A DNA stretch of 64,000 nucleotides from the NCBI GenBank assembly GCA_948567375.1, contig OX419758.1, positions 46,195,001 to 46,259,000 of the forward strand, written 5' to 3'. Shown here piece after piece: positions 29,449-39,775 of the stretch. The notes below the pieces were generated by a model. It searched no databases. It saw only the letters and a list, made by a program, of their open reading frames with translations, and was not told where the DNA came from. The stretch is from Lunularia cruciata. Taxonomy: Eukaryota > Streptophyta > Marchantiopsida > Lunulariales > Lunulariaceae. The translations under genes were made by a program, and so were the position numbers. Positions within the stretch are counted from its first letter, which is position 1. Each line of letters starts with the position of its first letter.

Positions 29449-32009
29449 TGAGTGACATGGATCAACGACTAAAGAATGACCAATCAGCAAAGAACTATAA
29501 AATTGAGAATTTTGCAAGGAAGCAATGCAATGTCCAAACCCCATCCTATTCCTATTCAGAGTTGACCCAAAGGAATGCAAATTTTGAATATGCAAGAAGA
29601 GTGGGTTAGAATCTCGGGTACGATCTTTCACAAGAAGAGAGTGAGTAAACACACAATGGCCCCAAAAGTGAGTAAGCAAAGTGTAGCAAGGAGTCTTGCA
29701 ATGCATCAATTTGATTTAGTGGTGAGGATCAAGGTCTTATCAAGACTTTGTATCACTTTTTTGGCCTGGAACTAGAATTTTAGCTTTCCAAGTTTTATGG
29801 CAGAGATTGCCGCAAGTGATTGCAAGGATGGGCCAAAGCACACAGAGAAGAGAGGAAATCTGGCTCAATGGACTGAATTGGATTTGTGATTAGTCTTGGG
29901 TAGAGAAGTGGGAGAGGTAGGGGATACCACCTTCTATTGGAAGTGTGATGCACCAAAAGAAACTACCAAGGTTAGGAATTCTTTTAATCAACCACGCACA
30001 AAGAAAAGGTATAAGGTGGATAGTTATAGAGACTTAGTGCGGAGAGGGATTGTGAGCACGATGATAGCAATGTTCAAGCTAGAGCAAACCACCTATGTCA
30101 CAATGCAATAGGTAGTCTTCTTTCATCAGATGTTTGCATGAGAAGTAGTGGATTGGGCAAAGTGTTTGCACCACGGGTAGGGAAAATGATTATGGGTTGG
30201 AGAATAGATATCTAACCACACTACTTTGTACACTTTGCAGCTCACTTCTACTTTGGGCTGAACTTGCTGACGTCAGAGGAGAGAAGTAGAATGCGGTCTC
30301 ATTTCCATCTAGACTTGCACAAAGAGGCAGATATGGACAAACAATATTACATGGAGCGGGTTTGAGAAGGAGATGAGTATTACAAGAAGAGTGAAAAGGA
30401 GAGGATAGTAGCAGTTGACATCCCCAGGCCAAGAAAGAGAGATAGATCCAAGGGACGCATTGCAGTAGTATAGCCGCAAAAGATGCAAAAGCCTAATCCA
30501 AAGTCAGTGTTGGTGAAAGTAAAGGAATCAACTCCAAAAGAGGAGGAGGAAGAGTCGGAAGGAGAAACCAAGTCAAAGTGAGGAGCCTCAAGAGGAGAAG
30601 AAGAGTTCACACTACAAAGTGAGGAATCAAGCAGCGGCAATGAAGGAGAGGCTGAGGTTCAGCAAGCAAGAGGAAGAATCATAGAAGCGGAGAAGACAAG
30701 TCCAAAGGTGCCTACCGTCAAGCAAGGGTGTGAGAAGGAAGAAGAAGGTGTCTTGGTGTGTCCAAGAGGTGCCAGGGAGAAGTGCTCAAGTAGTCAACAT
30801 TGGACCAAGTAAGGTTACTACCGAGGAGGAAGAGAGCTTGGATGAGGAAATGCTGAAGATATGAAGATCACGTCTTTGGCGTAAAGCACTTGTCAAGGAG
30901 TTACCTAATAAGAGCAAAGATGGCAGAGACAACAACATACAGTATGATGGAGTGGAGTATTTTTCAAAGGTAGTATGTCTCTTATTGATGTTTTTGCAAT
31001 AGAAGAAAGTAGAGATGGCGAGTGCTAATCTGGATGTGAAGGATGAATTAGCAGTTGTGACGAAGTAGATTGCAAAGACCTTGATGTTGAGAAGTAAGCT
31101 AATGTGAGTAGAAATAGAAGCCGAAGAACCTTGGATACTTTGGAAAAAGTGAAATTGTTGATGCATGAGTAGAGCTGATAGATTTGAAGGCAAGTGTAGT
31201 AGTGATGGAGGAAGAGCTAGAGAGTCTAAGGAAGAAAGCAGCCGATAAAGATCAAGCCTGGCAGTGAGAGTTAATAGAGCGGAGTCAGGAGGAAGAACAA
31301 TTGCAAGGATTGTTGAGAGTAGTGGAAGATCAACTCGTGTTGAATCAGCGAGAGAAGGAAGCAATGAAGGTTGAATTCAAGGACAAGTTGCAGATGTATT
31401 GCAATGAGTTGGAGGAGGAGAGAAAGAAAGAGAAGGTAGAGCTGGTTGTGGAATCAGATGCAATGGTGAGCAAGTTTAAAGTGTTGCTTAGCACTGAAGT
31501 TAAAGGGAAGTTGGAGGAAGCTAGACTGCACAAGTTGAAGTTGTTAGTGCAAGAGACAAGGAAGAAGAAGGCAAAGGACACGGAGTTGAACAATTTGTTG
31601 ATTTGTCTATGAGATCGAGTAGATAAGAAGATGTTAGAGGTACGAGACAATGTTTGTCTCAAATTAGACCTTATTAGAACAGACTGGGATAGACTTTGTA
31701 GTGAGGTAAAATTAGCAAGGAAGTTTGAAGTAGCAAAAGTAGGAGTACAAGTGTATTCAAATCAATTACCTAAGACATTAGAGAGGAGTGGGTCGGGAGA
31801 TAAAGAGTTAGATAAATTACTCGCCAGTGCAATTGTAGTTTGTAGTGAAGAAATAGTAGAAATAGAATAGTTAGGAGTAGAATTAGGTAGACCCAAAGAA
31901 GGAGAAGTACTTGAAGGAACATTGGGTTTGGAAGCCAAAGTCAAGGTTGATATCAAATTGGATTATTATCAAATTTGAGATATGAAGAGGCAAATATGAA
32001 GAGGCGCAT
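29449..32009 (+). pseudogene. T post-integrase ORF: Glu/Lys-rich coiled-coil protein, copy 1
   Basis: Shifted plus-strand frames give, in order: a globular part (about 29730-30180) with SYRDLVRRGIVSTM and VFFHQMFA; an acidic part (about 30530-30640) with EEEFTLQSEESS; and a long helical part in frames 31301-31612 and 31631-31870 with heptad-like KEAMKVEFKDKLQMYCNELE and ARLHKLKLLVQETRKKK. A homologous decayed copy lies at 41430-44500. Position after integrase and before the 3' LTR matches the extra ORF of Tat/Athila elements. Identity and function are unknown. The long antisense frames here are shadows. Confidence 0.65.
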
Positions 32010-32782
32010 TGTCATTTTGGATCTACAAGTTGGTAAAGTTGTTATAGAATGGTATTTATGTTAGCAATTGTCAAGTGCTCCTCTATTTAAAGGAGGCATT
32101 TGCAGTGTGTTGTTCAATGTTCATTATTCTTGAGTATAGATAAAGAAAAGTGTTGATTTTAGTGCTGATTTTAATGCTCATTGCTTGAGCTTAATTCCAA
32201 GTATCAACTTTTTGTGTGTGTTTGTGAGTGTGTAGAGAAATTCAAAGTGCAAGTCAATGTGCTTGTTGGATGTTAGATTCCACAGCCTTGATTTTCATTC
32301 TATGTGTTTGACCCTAAGTGAAGCACAATCAAAGCAATGCCTTGACATATCTGAAAAGAATTGTAGTGTTGGTAGTATTGCATAATACTACCAACACTAC
32401 AATTTGTGAGTGCATTGTTGAGTTGATGTGAAGTAATCTCAATCAAGGAAGTTGTGCCTTCAATGGAGAGGTGGAACCCAATATTGAGGCAAAGTCATTT
32501 TACAACAACGTAGCTATTTTTAGGAATGACTTAATCATCACAATCAAGATTGTTTTGGACATATTGAAGTGATTTGTGAGTGACAATTGTTGTGACAAGA
32601 CTATGACCACTGCTTGTTACTCTCTTTTGGGTGTGGTTTCTACCTGAGAGATTAAAGAAGAACTCAAGAAGAATTGATTTGGTTACTTTGCTTTGCATTT
32701 GACCAATTTTGAGTCGTATCTCTACAGGAACAAACTTTACTTACTTGATTACCGCAAAAGTGATATTTGCCGGGTTGTCACA
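32010..32782 (+). repeat. 3' LTR of element T (about 773 bp)
   Basis: Starts TGTCATTTTGG after a purine-rich stretch and ends GGGTTGTCACA. It is homologous to 44522-45266 throughout. A TATA-like CTATTTAAAGG lies at 32091. The sequence beyond 32782 is element D, so this marks the right edge of T. The exact start is uncertain by a few bases. Confidence 0.65.
32359..32404. repeat. 46-bp palindrome (21-bp perfect arms) in T LTR
   Basis: AATTGTAGTGTTGGTAGTATT, a 4-base spacer GCAT, then its exact reverse complement. The homologous LTR at about 44855-44885 has only the left arm, so the right arm is an inserted inverted copy. Confidence 0.95.
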
Positions 32783-34615
32783 TGTATCAAGATTATATAT
32801 GTAGAGCCTTCAATCCCATTTGATAATTAAGTTCTCAATAGGTGACTATATATCTCATATTGAGAATTGTTATTTTGTTGATCATCATATTCCAAGAATT
32901 CTCTTTAGGCAATTGGTTGAGGTTGCATAATTTTGTTTGGATATTTGATTGAGGAATGTCCAATTTGGCAACAATAAAAGAAACCACCATTTTTCCACAA
33001 CTATTCATGAAAAATTGTACAAATAGTCAACATGAAAAATACAGTCTACATGTATTAGCTCTTCCTCTCATGCTAGATATGTTTGTAGGTTTGATGGAGG
33101 TCTAGTGTAATATCATTAGCTAGACATATTACCTAGAGATGGAAATTAGCTTTGTAATATCTTGAAAGATGTTATATATAATGGTCTAAGTATATCAAAT
33201 AGAGGTGTCACCAAAAGAGTGCTTCCACTAAGAGTGCAGAGGTTTAAAACACCTTGAAATTTTGGAGGCCTAAATGGATAAATTAGGCCTCAAAAATGAA
33301 TGAATTTGCCCAACAAAGGAGAAAGGTATTGCCTTCTCCCCTGTTGTTTGCTTCATCAAGAGCTTTCCAATGACACCTCATCCATGTTGTTCTAAGCTTC
33401 CTATCTAAAGATTCCCTAAATATTCCCTTTGGTTAAATTTGTTTGACCAATCAAATAGTACAAGGATCAACATATCACAAACCCATGAAACTAATCTAAG
33501 GGTAGAACTCATTGACATGTCACTAATCCATGTATTTGATCCAAAGATGTAGTTCCATTTTTGAGTTATTCTTCTTTGCTATATAATAAGGATAAGGTAC
33601 TTTTTTGGAGCATCGAAGTATTGAGGGATGAAGTTTTGTGTTTCTCTTGTGTTTCTTCTCTTTTGTTTCTCTTGGGTGTTCTCCTGTCTTTTGTCAAGAT
33701 CAAGTTGGGGCAACCAAGGAATCAAAGTGCTTGGCCAATTTCATGGCTTCTTCTAGATATGTGGGTTTGCATATGGTTATTTCTAATTTGGTGTGCAATT
33801 TGAAGCTTCTCATAAACCAATCCAAAGCTTTTTCTTCATGTATCTCTAGAATCTACATTATTGTATTTTGAAATTAGGTAGTATAGCTCTTCACAAAACC
33901 AATCTATCTCAACTTTGTCAATCATTCTTGTGTAACTCTTGCAACATTCACTACTTTGGTCTCCTAATTATTGTACTCTTGAAGTCTTCCCATGTCAAGA
34001 TTGAAAAAAAATTACCATGAGGTTGCTCTACTCAAAATTGCCATCATAATTTTGCCACTTCATCTTATTGACTTGAAGCCAAGGGAATTTATCTCCAATC
34101 ATCTAAAGGATTGTAGCTTTGAGATAACATCTGTAATTAAACACAAAGTTCTCTACCACAACCAAAAGATTCTTGCATTCAAATACCTTCAATTTTGAGA
34201 ATAAAATTTGGAATGCTTCTCTCTCCATTTGCTCAAGTCACTTACTATAATTATCCCTTTCTTCCAACAATCAAGTAAGATGCTTGGCTTATTATTGCAT
34301 AACAATGATAACTTTAGGCATCCATATGTTTGTTGTTATGGTTATTCATGTATCAAACTACTTGCTCACAATTATATCTAGGCTAATACATAGATGAAAC
34401 ACAAACAACACTCTATAAATCACATTTGGAAGTATCAATGCTTCATTGGATAAATTGATTGTATTTAGAAAATTATGGCCAAAGCATGAAATGATGAATT
34501 GCTGGAAATGATACTTTGGTAAGACATGGATATGGAATCCAAGTGGTTTGGGAGAAATTGATTTGGTGGTCTATAGAGTCCATCTATCATGTTTTTGATC
34601 TAATACTAATGTAAT
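32783..34615 (-). pseudogene. Element D: protease/gag remnant and primer site, minus strand
   Basis: DNA-level homology to element B gag and leader (57960-59235): the blocks around GAGCCTTCAATCCCATT, GGCAACAATAAAAGAAACCACC (zinc-knuckle region), GGGCAACCAAGGAATCAAAG, and CAAGTGGTTTGGGAGAAATT. At about 34603-34615 the minus strand reads TTAGTATTAGATC, a decayed primer-binding site. No intact frame. An old family A solo LTR (33106-33690) interrupts it, and T separates it from the integrase fragment at 18480. Confidence 0.65.
33106..33690 (+). mobile_element. Old solo LTR related to family A, inside element D gag
   Basis: Starts TGTAATATCATTAGCTAGAC and carries the family A blocks in order, including CTATATAATAAGGATAAGG (TATA region, about 33579). 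The gag homology resumes on both sides (GGAGGTCTAG on the left; GTCAAGATCAAG on the right). The right end is approximate and no clear target duplication remains. Confidence 0.75.
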
Positions 34616-34879
34616 ATATCAAAGAGAGAAACTTGCCAATTCTTAACATTGGATTTAGAATCCCAAGTACACAACAAACATTATTGGGAGCTTTTATAAA
34701 TTTAACGGATGAGGACAACTCTTTTTGTTAGCAGATGTGAGAAGTAGCTCCATAATCCAATGACCCCCTTAAACCATCTAAGAACTTTTGTGAATATGTA
34801 ATCAGTCCTCAATCCAACTCTTCTATTGAGTATCCTCCTCATCACTTTCTGTGTCATTGTAGTCCTTTGGATTGTATAA

Positions 34880-35700
34880 TGAGCTTGCAAGCTTATGTCC
34901 CTTCAAATGTATTTAACTAGTGTAGTATCTAAACTTCATTTTTTTGTCTCTCATATCACCTTTCTTAGGACAATGAGGTGAAATATAACCCCTTTTACAA
35001 TAGATATAGCAAGTCTTGTTGCTAAAATTAGCTTCCTTCCAAAGTACAATGAGGTGAAATATAACCCCTTTCACAATAGATATAGCAAGTCTTGTTGCTA
35101 AAGTTAGCTTCCTTCCAAAGTACATTTGATCTTCTAATTGGGCCTTTCCATGACTTTGAAGAAGCACTAAATAGAGCAACATCCATAGCTCATTTACATC
35201 TTACTTCTTCTCCTTGGCCTTTTTGTCTTGATTGAACTCTATCAACTTATTTGCCATGTAGTTTCATGTTACAAATTCAAATTCAAATAGTAAAAATGTT
35301 AAGGGGTACCCAAATGAGTCATAGCTTAGAAGAAGAGTATATAACAATGGTTAATCTTATATTTCTCTCCACACCTTAGCCTATCATCTTGTAGTTTCTT
35401 GAAACCTTTTTGAACTCTCTACACATGTTTGGTGAACTCGCCACCCTCTTGCATCTTTATGGTTAAGATCTCTCTCATTTAGACTAGATCTCTCCAATCT
35501 CCTCATAGTAAATATACTATTGAGTTTGACCCAAATTTCACATTGTAAGTGGTTGTAAATGGTTACTTGTGATTGGTTGTTGGAGAGCATGAAAGAGAAA
35601 TCTTTTAGTTGTAGAGAAATATTCACATTCTCCATTTTGTTATCTTCTATTTGATTGGTCTCCGAGGTCTCTAGAACCACGTCCAAACAATCATAACTAT
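34880..35700 (-). pseudogene. Copia-like gag remnant
   Basis: Frame 35384-35686 contains LKDFSFMLSNNQSQVTIYNH, then WVKLNSIF, which resembles the gag_pre/UBN2-type region of Ty1/copia gag. Frame 34913-35182 contains NKTCYIYCKRGYISPHCPK, a decayed CCHC knuckle (x-C-x-x-C...H-C). A 76-bp tandem duplication overlaps the knuckle. No copia pol was seen in the window. Confidence 0.5.
34970..35123. repeat. 76-bp tandem duplication read in two frames
   Basis: The block starting CAATGAGGTGAAATATAACC at 34971 recurs at 35047 with few differences. Because 76 is not a multiple of three, the single minus-strand frame 34913-35182 reads one copy as SNKTCYIYCKRGYISPHC and the other as LATRLAISIVKGVIFHLIVL. 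Confidence 0.9.
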
Positions 35701-36480
35701 CTCAAATAATTGCACATATTTAAACAAGCACATATAATTATACTCACCCAATTTCTCTAGCTCTCTTACTTCTCATATCAATGATAGTGCAAACTATGGG
35801 CACATAATTTGAAAAACATTGTTATCTTTGAATAGAGTGTAATTCTATCCTATGTCCGGCTTATATCTCATATGTCAAACATCCTAGTAGTTATCTTGTA
35901 CGGGCTCACTAGAGTAGAGTAAATACTCCTCATTGCAAATAGCAATACTCAACTCACTGTCACTCTACTAATCCGGCTATAGAACACAATAGGTCACTCA
36001 CACAACACAGAAAACACTTCAAAGCTAGCTAGCATAGGACACACCTAAACTGAAGCTAAGTAGCATAGAGCACACCTGAGTGTTAGATTCCAAGCATTGA
36101 GAATGCAGTTATATAGGAGTAGAAGCAAAAGGGTGCTTGGTAAAACACTATGTGTGGCTACAGACCACTCTGCCCTAAACCAAAGATTGCGTAAACTAGA
36201 GATAACCTAAATCCAACATGACATGTCGTATTGTACTAGAGATCTGTTTTGTGCGGATTGTTCAGTGATAAACCCAAAAAGATTGATACTGAAATCCTCA
36301 TTGGTTTGATTATGTCCCTTATAAACCACGATTCCTTATAATTCCAAGAAAGTATAGATAGCATGTTTGTTGTGGAGTAAAGACACCCGCTTACTGAAGA
36401 ACTTGCTCTCATGGTTTACTCCAACTCCCATGAAACTATTTCAAATTGTCTTCCATGCTTGATTTGTTATCACATATTCA
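35701..36480. other. No recognisable gene
   Basis: Intergenic-like sequence. A short imperfect duplication (TAGCATAGGACACACCT near 36021 and TAGCATAGAGCACACCT near 36061) is the only structure noticed. It could be the 5' end of the copia-like remnant. Confidence 0.4.
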
Positions 36481-36493
36481 ATTCATGAACCGT

Positions 36494-36832
36494 TCAAATT
36501 CTGAAACTACGTGTCTTCAGTGACCGGAATTTGGAACAAAGATAAATGCGTACAGACTGCATCATCGACAATTTTCCCAAAAGGCGAAGCAAATTATCCA
36601 AGATTCCAGGGTACTTAATCTTTGAATCGACGTCGTCATTCAGTTCAATGAAGACTGCTTGCTTAATTACTCTTCTTTGCATTATGAATGAAATGCTCTG
36701 TACAAGAGGAGTCCGTTGAGAGTAGATGAATAACAGTCTAAACAGATTATGGACAGGAATGAGAGTGTAGAGGTTCGTTACTGAACATGAGATTGATTGG
36801 ATTTTCGTGTTTCTGGATTTGGATTTGAGCAA
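36494..36832 (-). CDS. Hypothetical 112-residue frame, doubtful
   Basis: Not recognised. It is uninterrupted, unlike the transposon debris, and lies in the CpG-retaining island about 400 bp downstream of the gluconokinase stop on the same strand. It contains a Leu-rich segment (ILDNLLRLLGKLSMM) and a basic C-terminus. It could be an exon of a neighbouring gene, part of a long 3' UTR, or chance. Confidence 0.2.
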   Translation of the reverse strand: MLKSKSRNTKIQSISCSVTNLYTLIPVHNLFRLLFIYSQRTPLVQSISFIMQRRVIKQAVFIELNDDVDSKIKYPGILDNLLRLLGKLSMMQSVRIYLCSKFRSLKTRSFRI

Positions 36833-37235
36833 TTCTCAATTCATGGTATACAATCGTGAATCCACGTGGACTGTCCCAACTTCGGAACTGTCATGAACGA
36901 GTAGATGGGACAACTATGATTCAAACACATGAACTAAACTAAACTGAACTAAACTACCTTCCTGAGAAAGAGTCCCTCTGAATATATGTCTACAGGGGAT
37001 AAAGAGAAACATTCTGTTGTTATTGGTTTCAAACCAAAGAATTGACACACATCTACGGGAATGTATGAATTATGAGGGAAGAGCTCAAATTGGAGACCCA
37101 TTCCAGTGTCTTTGAAGTCCTTTGGTGGATTCTAATTTCCTAAATCTCTCTATTGGGTCATGGCCCAATCACTGGCTGCCGCAGAAAGAGGTGAAGCTTC
37201 GCCATATACAGGACGAGAATTTTAGGGAGAGATCC

Positions 37236-37805
37236 CTACAATGAAACGGGGTTTGAGAGTAACATAAGATCATGTTTAATTTGGTTGACTATGTCCGGAG
37301 GACTATGACTTGCATCGACGGTGATGAAAGAGGAGGAAAACTCGTCCTTCCTATCATCTTCTTCTAAAAGATTGAATTGAGATTGCAGTAGACTAGGTGG
37401 CATGAAATGCTTGCCTTCCTTGTGCCTCGCTGCGAGCCTTTGCGCAAACAGCTCGTGCGAACCTTTCAGGTGAACGAACACGACCTTCCCTCGTCTAGTA
37501 GGTGTCCCGGGAGCACTGCTAAGAACGCTTCGGTAGCTTTTACGGAGCGCAGAACAAGCCAAAACGGCAGTTTCTCCTTTGCTCAAGTATCCTGCTATCA
37601 CCACACGCAACTTCTCGAGCCATGGCTTGCGATCATCTTCAGACAGGGCAATCCCGTTCCTCATTTTCTCCTTGTTTTCTTCCGAGTGGAAATCATCGGC
37701 GTCCAGAAATCCACAATCTAAGCTCTTGGCTAGCAGCTCCCCTGTAGTAGATTTGCCAGAACCTGAGACGCCCATAATCACAATCTGCAGCCCTCTTCCC
37801 GCCAT
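37236..37805 (-). CDS. GNTK: Gluconokinase (gluconate kinase), single exon, 189 residues
   Basis: Phosphorylates D-gluconate with ATP to 6-phosphogluconate, feeding the oxidative pentose phosphate pathway. No transit peptide is visible, so a cytosolic enzyme is likely. Walker A GVSGSGKS is at residues 12-19, and the substrate-site text LDADDFHSEENKEKMRNG at 34-51. DDRKPWL is at 57-63, CSALRKSYR at 84-92, and the LID-like HFMPPSLLQSQFNLLE at 133-148. All are the signature blocks of the GntK family, and the length is that of plant and bacterial members. The start is supported by an in-frame TGA 36 bp upstream. No frameshift or stop, in sharp contrast to its neighbours. The coding sequence is CpG- and GC-richer than the surroundings. 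Plant homologues usually have introns, so an intronless copy could be a retrocopy. No polyadenylation signal was identified downstream. Confidence 0.93.
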   Translation of the reverse strand: MAGRGLQIVIMGVSGSGKSTTGELLAKSLDCGFLDADDFHSEENKEKMRNGIALSEDDRKPWLEKLRVVIAGYLSKGETAVLACSALRKSYRSVLSSAPGTPTRRGKVVFVHLKGSHELFAQRLAARHKEGKHFMPPSLLQSQFNLLEEDDRKDEFSSSFITVDASHSPPDIVNQIKHDLMLLSNPVSL

Positions 37806-38320
37806 TCTCGTCAGCCCTTCCTGTTGCCTTCGCTCATCTAGTCAGTCCGTCTATCATATTTCCTTACGATTCCGTGTCTGGAAGCATCCGGTCGTTACTT
37901 TTCAGGGCAAGTTGATTCTGGTCATGGTCTATCAACCATGTTCCTCTGTGAAGGGTTGAATCATCTCTGCATTAGAGATCTCATAAACATGGATGGGGGA
38001 GGAGGGGTGATTCCACATCTTCCGCATGAGCCGTGTCACGATTCGTGTTACTTTTGACCACAGGTCTCCCGCACAGTCGTGATACTTATGATCTTCACTC
38101 CTCCTCACCTTAAAATCATAGCGTTGATTATGGATCTTTCCATCGAGTCATGGTCATACGTCCTCGTCATGGTACTTGTAATTCAAATTATCGCCCTATC
38201 AAATAGGAAATGGCTAATGCCACCATGATCTTTTCTATTGCCGTCCATGATATGTGTGGCCTGCGCGACTTTTGGTATCAGGTTCAATTTCTCCATTCCA
38301 AACGTCCTGGAGACGATAAC
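37806..38320 (-). promoter_or_regulatory. Upstream region of the gluconokinase gene
   Basis: CpG-retaining sequence 5' of the gene, with no transposon homology recognised and no clear TATA box. It probably holds the 5' UTR and core promoter. The plus-strand frames here and over the gene are antisense shadows. Confidence 0.4.
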
Positions 38321-38690
38321 AAAAATCAAATATATAATAATAATAATTTTAATATATTAAGATTAGCAAAAGAAATTTTTTGTTTCTATTAGTTATTTTA
38401 TTTGTATTTATTAAAATTAAATTGTTATTATATAAATAATTAAACTGTCTATATGTTATTATTTTTAATACATATTTTATTTTATAGATAATATTTTATA
38501 TTTATGTATATAAAATATACATAAATATTCACTATTTATTATAAAAATAAATTTATTAATTAATTTTATTATAATTTTTAATTAAAATTATTATTTTTAT
38601 TACTAGTATAAAACTTACATCATAAAAAATAACCAAAAACAATAAAATCTCATTTATAAAAATAAAATTTGTAGAGGATAAAATGAATTA
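38321..38690. repeat. Very AT-rich tract
   Basis: About 370 bp consisting almost only of A and T, with runs such as ATATATAATAATAATAATTT and TTATAAAAATAAATTTATTA. It lies 515-885 bp upstream of the gluconokinase start. Possible matrix-attachment-like or decayed low-complexity DNA. Confidence 0.8.
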
Positions 38691-38914
38691 AATACAACTA
38701 AAATCGATAATGAGAAAACCATTTGGATTTGAGACATTAGTGCGCACCTTTAGTAGTGGAGGACTGGAGTGGAAAGACAGTTTCAATCCAATCTCTATAT
38801 GCGTGTATAGACTATGCTCTTTCGTAACGATCGGTGCAAGATAACGCTTAACTCTAAAGCAACTGTTGTTCAAATATACAGATACTATAGTTTATATCAA
38901 CCCGTTTTATCATC

Positions 38915-39020
38915 ATAAGGATCTGGCAAAAGATTTTGATGAGGTTCCCCACTCTTAAACCCCTAAGGACCTAGGTTCAAAACCCTAACGTGGTTGGCGA
39001 ATATTCATCTCTTTGGGTGG
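38915..39020 (+). mobile_element. SINE-like (tRNA-derived) patch
   Basis: AGGACCTAGGTTCAAAACCC (38967-38986) resembles a Pol III B box (GGTTCRANNCC) in the setting CCCCTAAGGACCTAGG, as in tRNA-derived plant SINE heads. The A box is not convincing and no poly tail or target duplication was found. Confidence 0.3.
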
Positions 39021-39775
39021 ACACTAGTTATGCAAAGTCGCAATTGACACACTTGATACATGTAAATTTAGTTAATGTCTCGGACTAAAGCACTCTAACC
39101 CTTTTTACGTTGACTCCAAGTCGAGATATGTCCATGTGACAAATGAATGAATAAAAAACAAGGTTTTTGCCACCTTTAAATAGGTACACTGGTGAAGGGG
39201 ATTTGGAATTAAAAATGCATGTATAAGCACCGTCTCTTAAATTACAAAGCAACCTAAGTATTATATTAAGAAAAGTCCACTTACATATAAGGTCTATAGC
39301 TATGTGCACATATCACCTGTACTCTGCATAAAGGGAGAGAAACAAGGAGGCCAAAAGTGATGGGCTGGTGAGAGAGAAAAATCAACAAAGAGATGCAAAG
39401 GTTATTAATTTTAATAAATAAATAAATAATAAATAATTTCTGTTTTTTTATCAAATTTAAGGTTAAAGAAATTTATAGAAAGGATTTGAATTGATTCAAA
39501 TTTCTTAGGGTTTAGATACATTATTTCATTTAAAGTGATGAATTTGGTATTTTAGTTCTAAACTTTTGGGTTTTCATCTTGGTTGTATAAAGACCTAGTT
39601 TAAAAACCAAAAGAGAAGGGAAGAAAGTTATAAATATGAAGCTTTTAACGTTTTTTAAAGTTAGCATTTCACTAAATGAGGCATAGGTGTGGTGGTTTGA
39701 TAAGTTGGAGAGATGTAAAGTAGAGTATTCCATGTTATTATCATTTTCTTTTGTGTTAGTTATGGCTTCACTTTC

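Larger units (their letters stand above)
20277..32782 (+). mobile_element. Element T: Tat/Athila-like Ty3/gypsy, split by element A
   Basis: Plus-strand RT, RNase H and integrase (20277-22904) are followed by a long post-integrase region (23016-23346 and 29449-32009) and a 3' LTR (32010-32782). Coding material between integrase and 3' LTR is characteristic of the Tat/Ogre and Athila lineages. Sequence on the two sides of the inserted element A is continuous when compared with a second T copy at 41400-45266. No 5' LTR or gag was recognised. Confidence 0.7.

Noticed and set aside
30190-31662. Long minus-strand frames (up to 192 residues at 30786-31364)
   Set aside because: They lie antisense to the Lys/Glu-rich coiled-coil ORF of element T, are low-complexity Ser/Leu-rich, and the same antisense openness appears at 42720-44502. 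They are codon-composition shadows.
20277-32782. Endogenous pararetrovirus or envelope-bearing retrovirus
   Set aside because: RT, RNase H and integrase order and the presence of integrase fit an LTR retrotransposon. No movement protein or coat domain was found, and the post-integrase ORF shows no signal peptide or membrane-anchor pattern that would support an envelope.
37236-37805. Gluconokinase as bacterial contamination or recent bacterial transfer
   Set aside because: It is embedded in contiguous plant repeat DNA, its length fits plant enzymes, and nothing bacterial (operon, Shine-Dalgarno, adjacent genes) surrounds it.
37407-37959. Plus-strand frames over the gluconokinase gene and its upstream region
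   Set aside because: They are antisense to a gene with clear family motifs, and no domain is recognisable.
38915-39020. A functional tRNA gene
   Set aside because: A B-box-like sequence is present, but there is no cloverleaf, acceptor stem or A box of acceptable quality.
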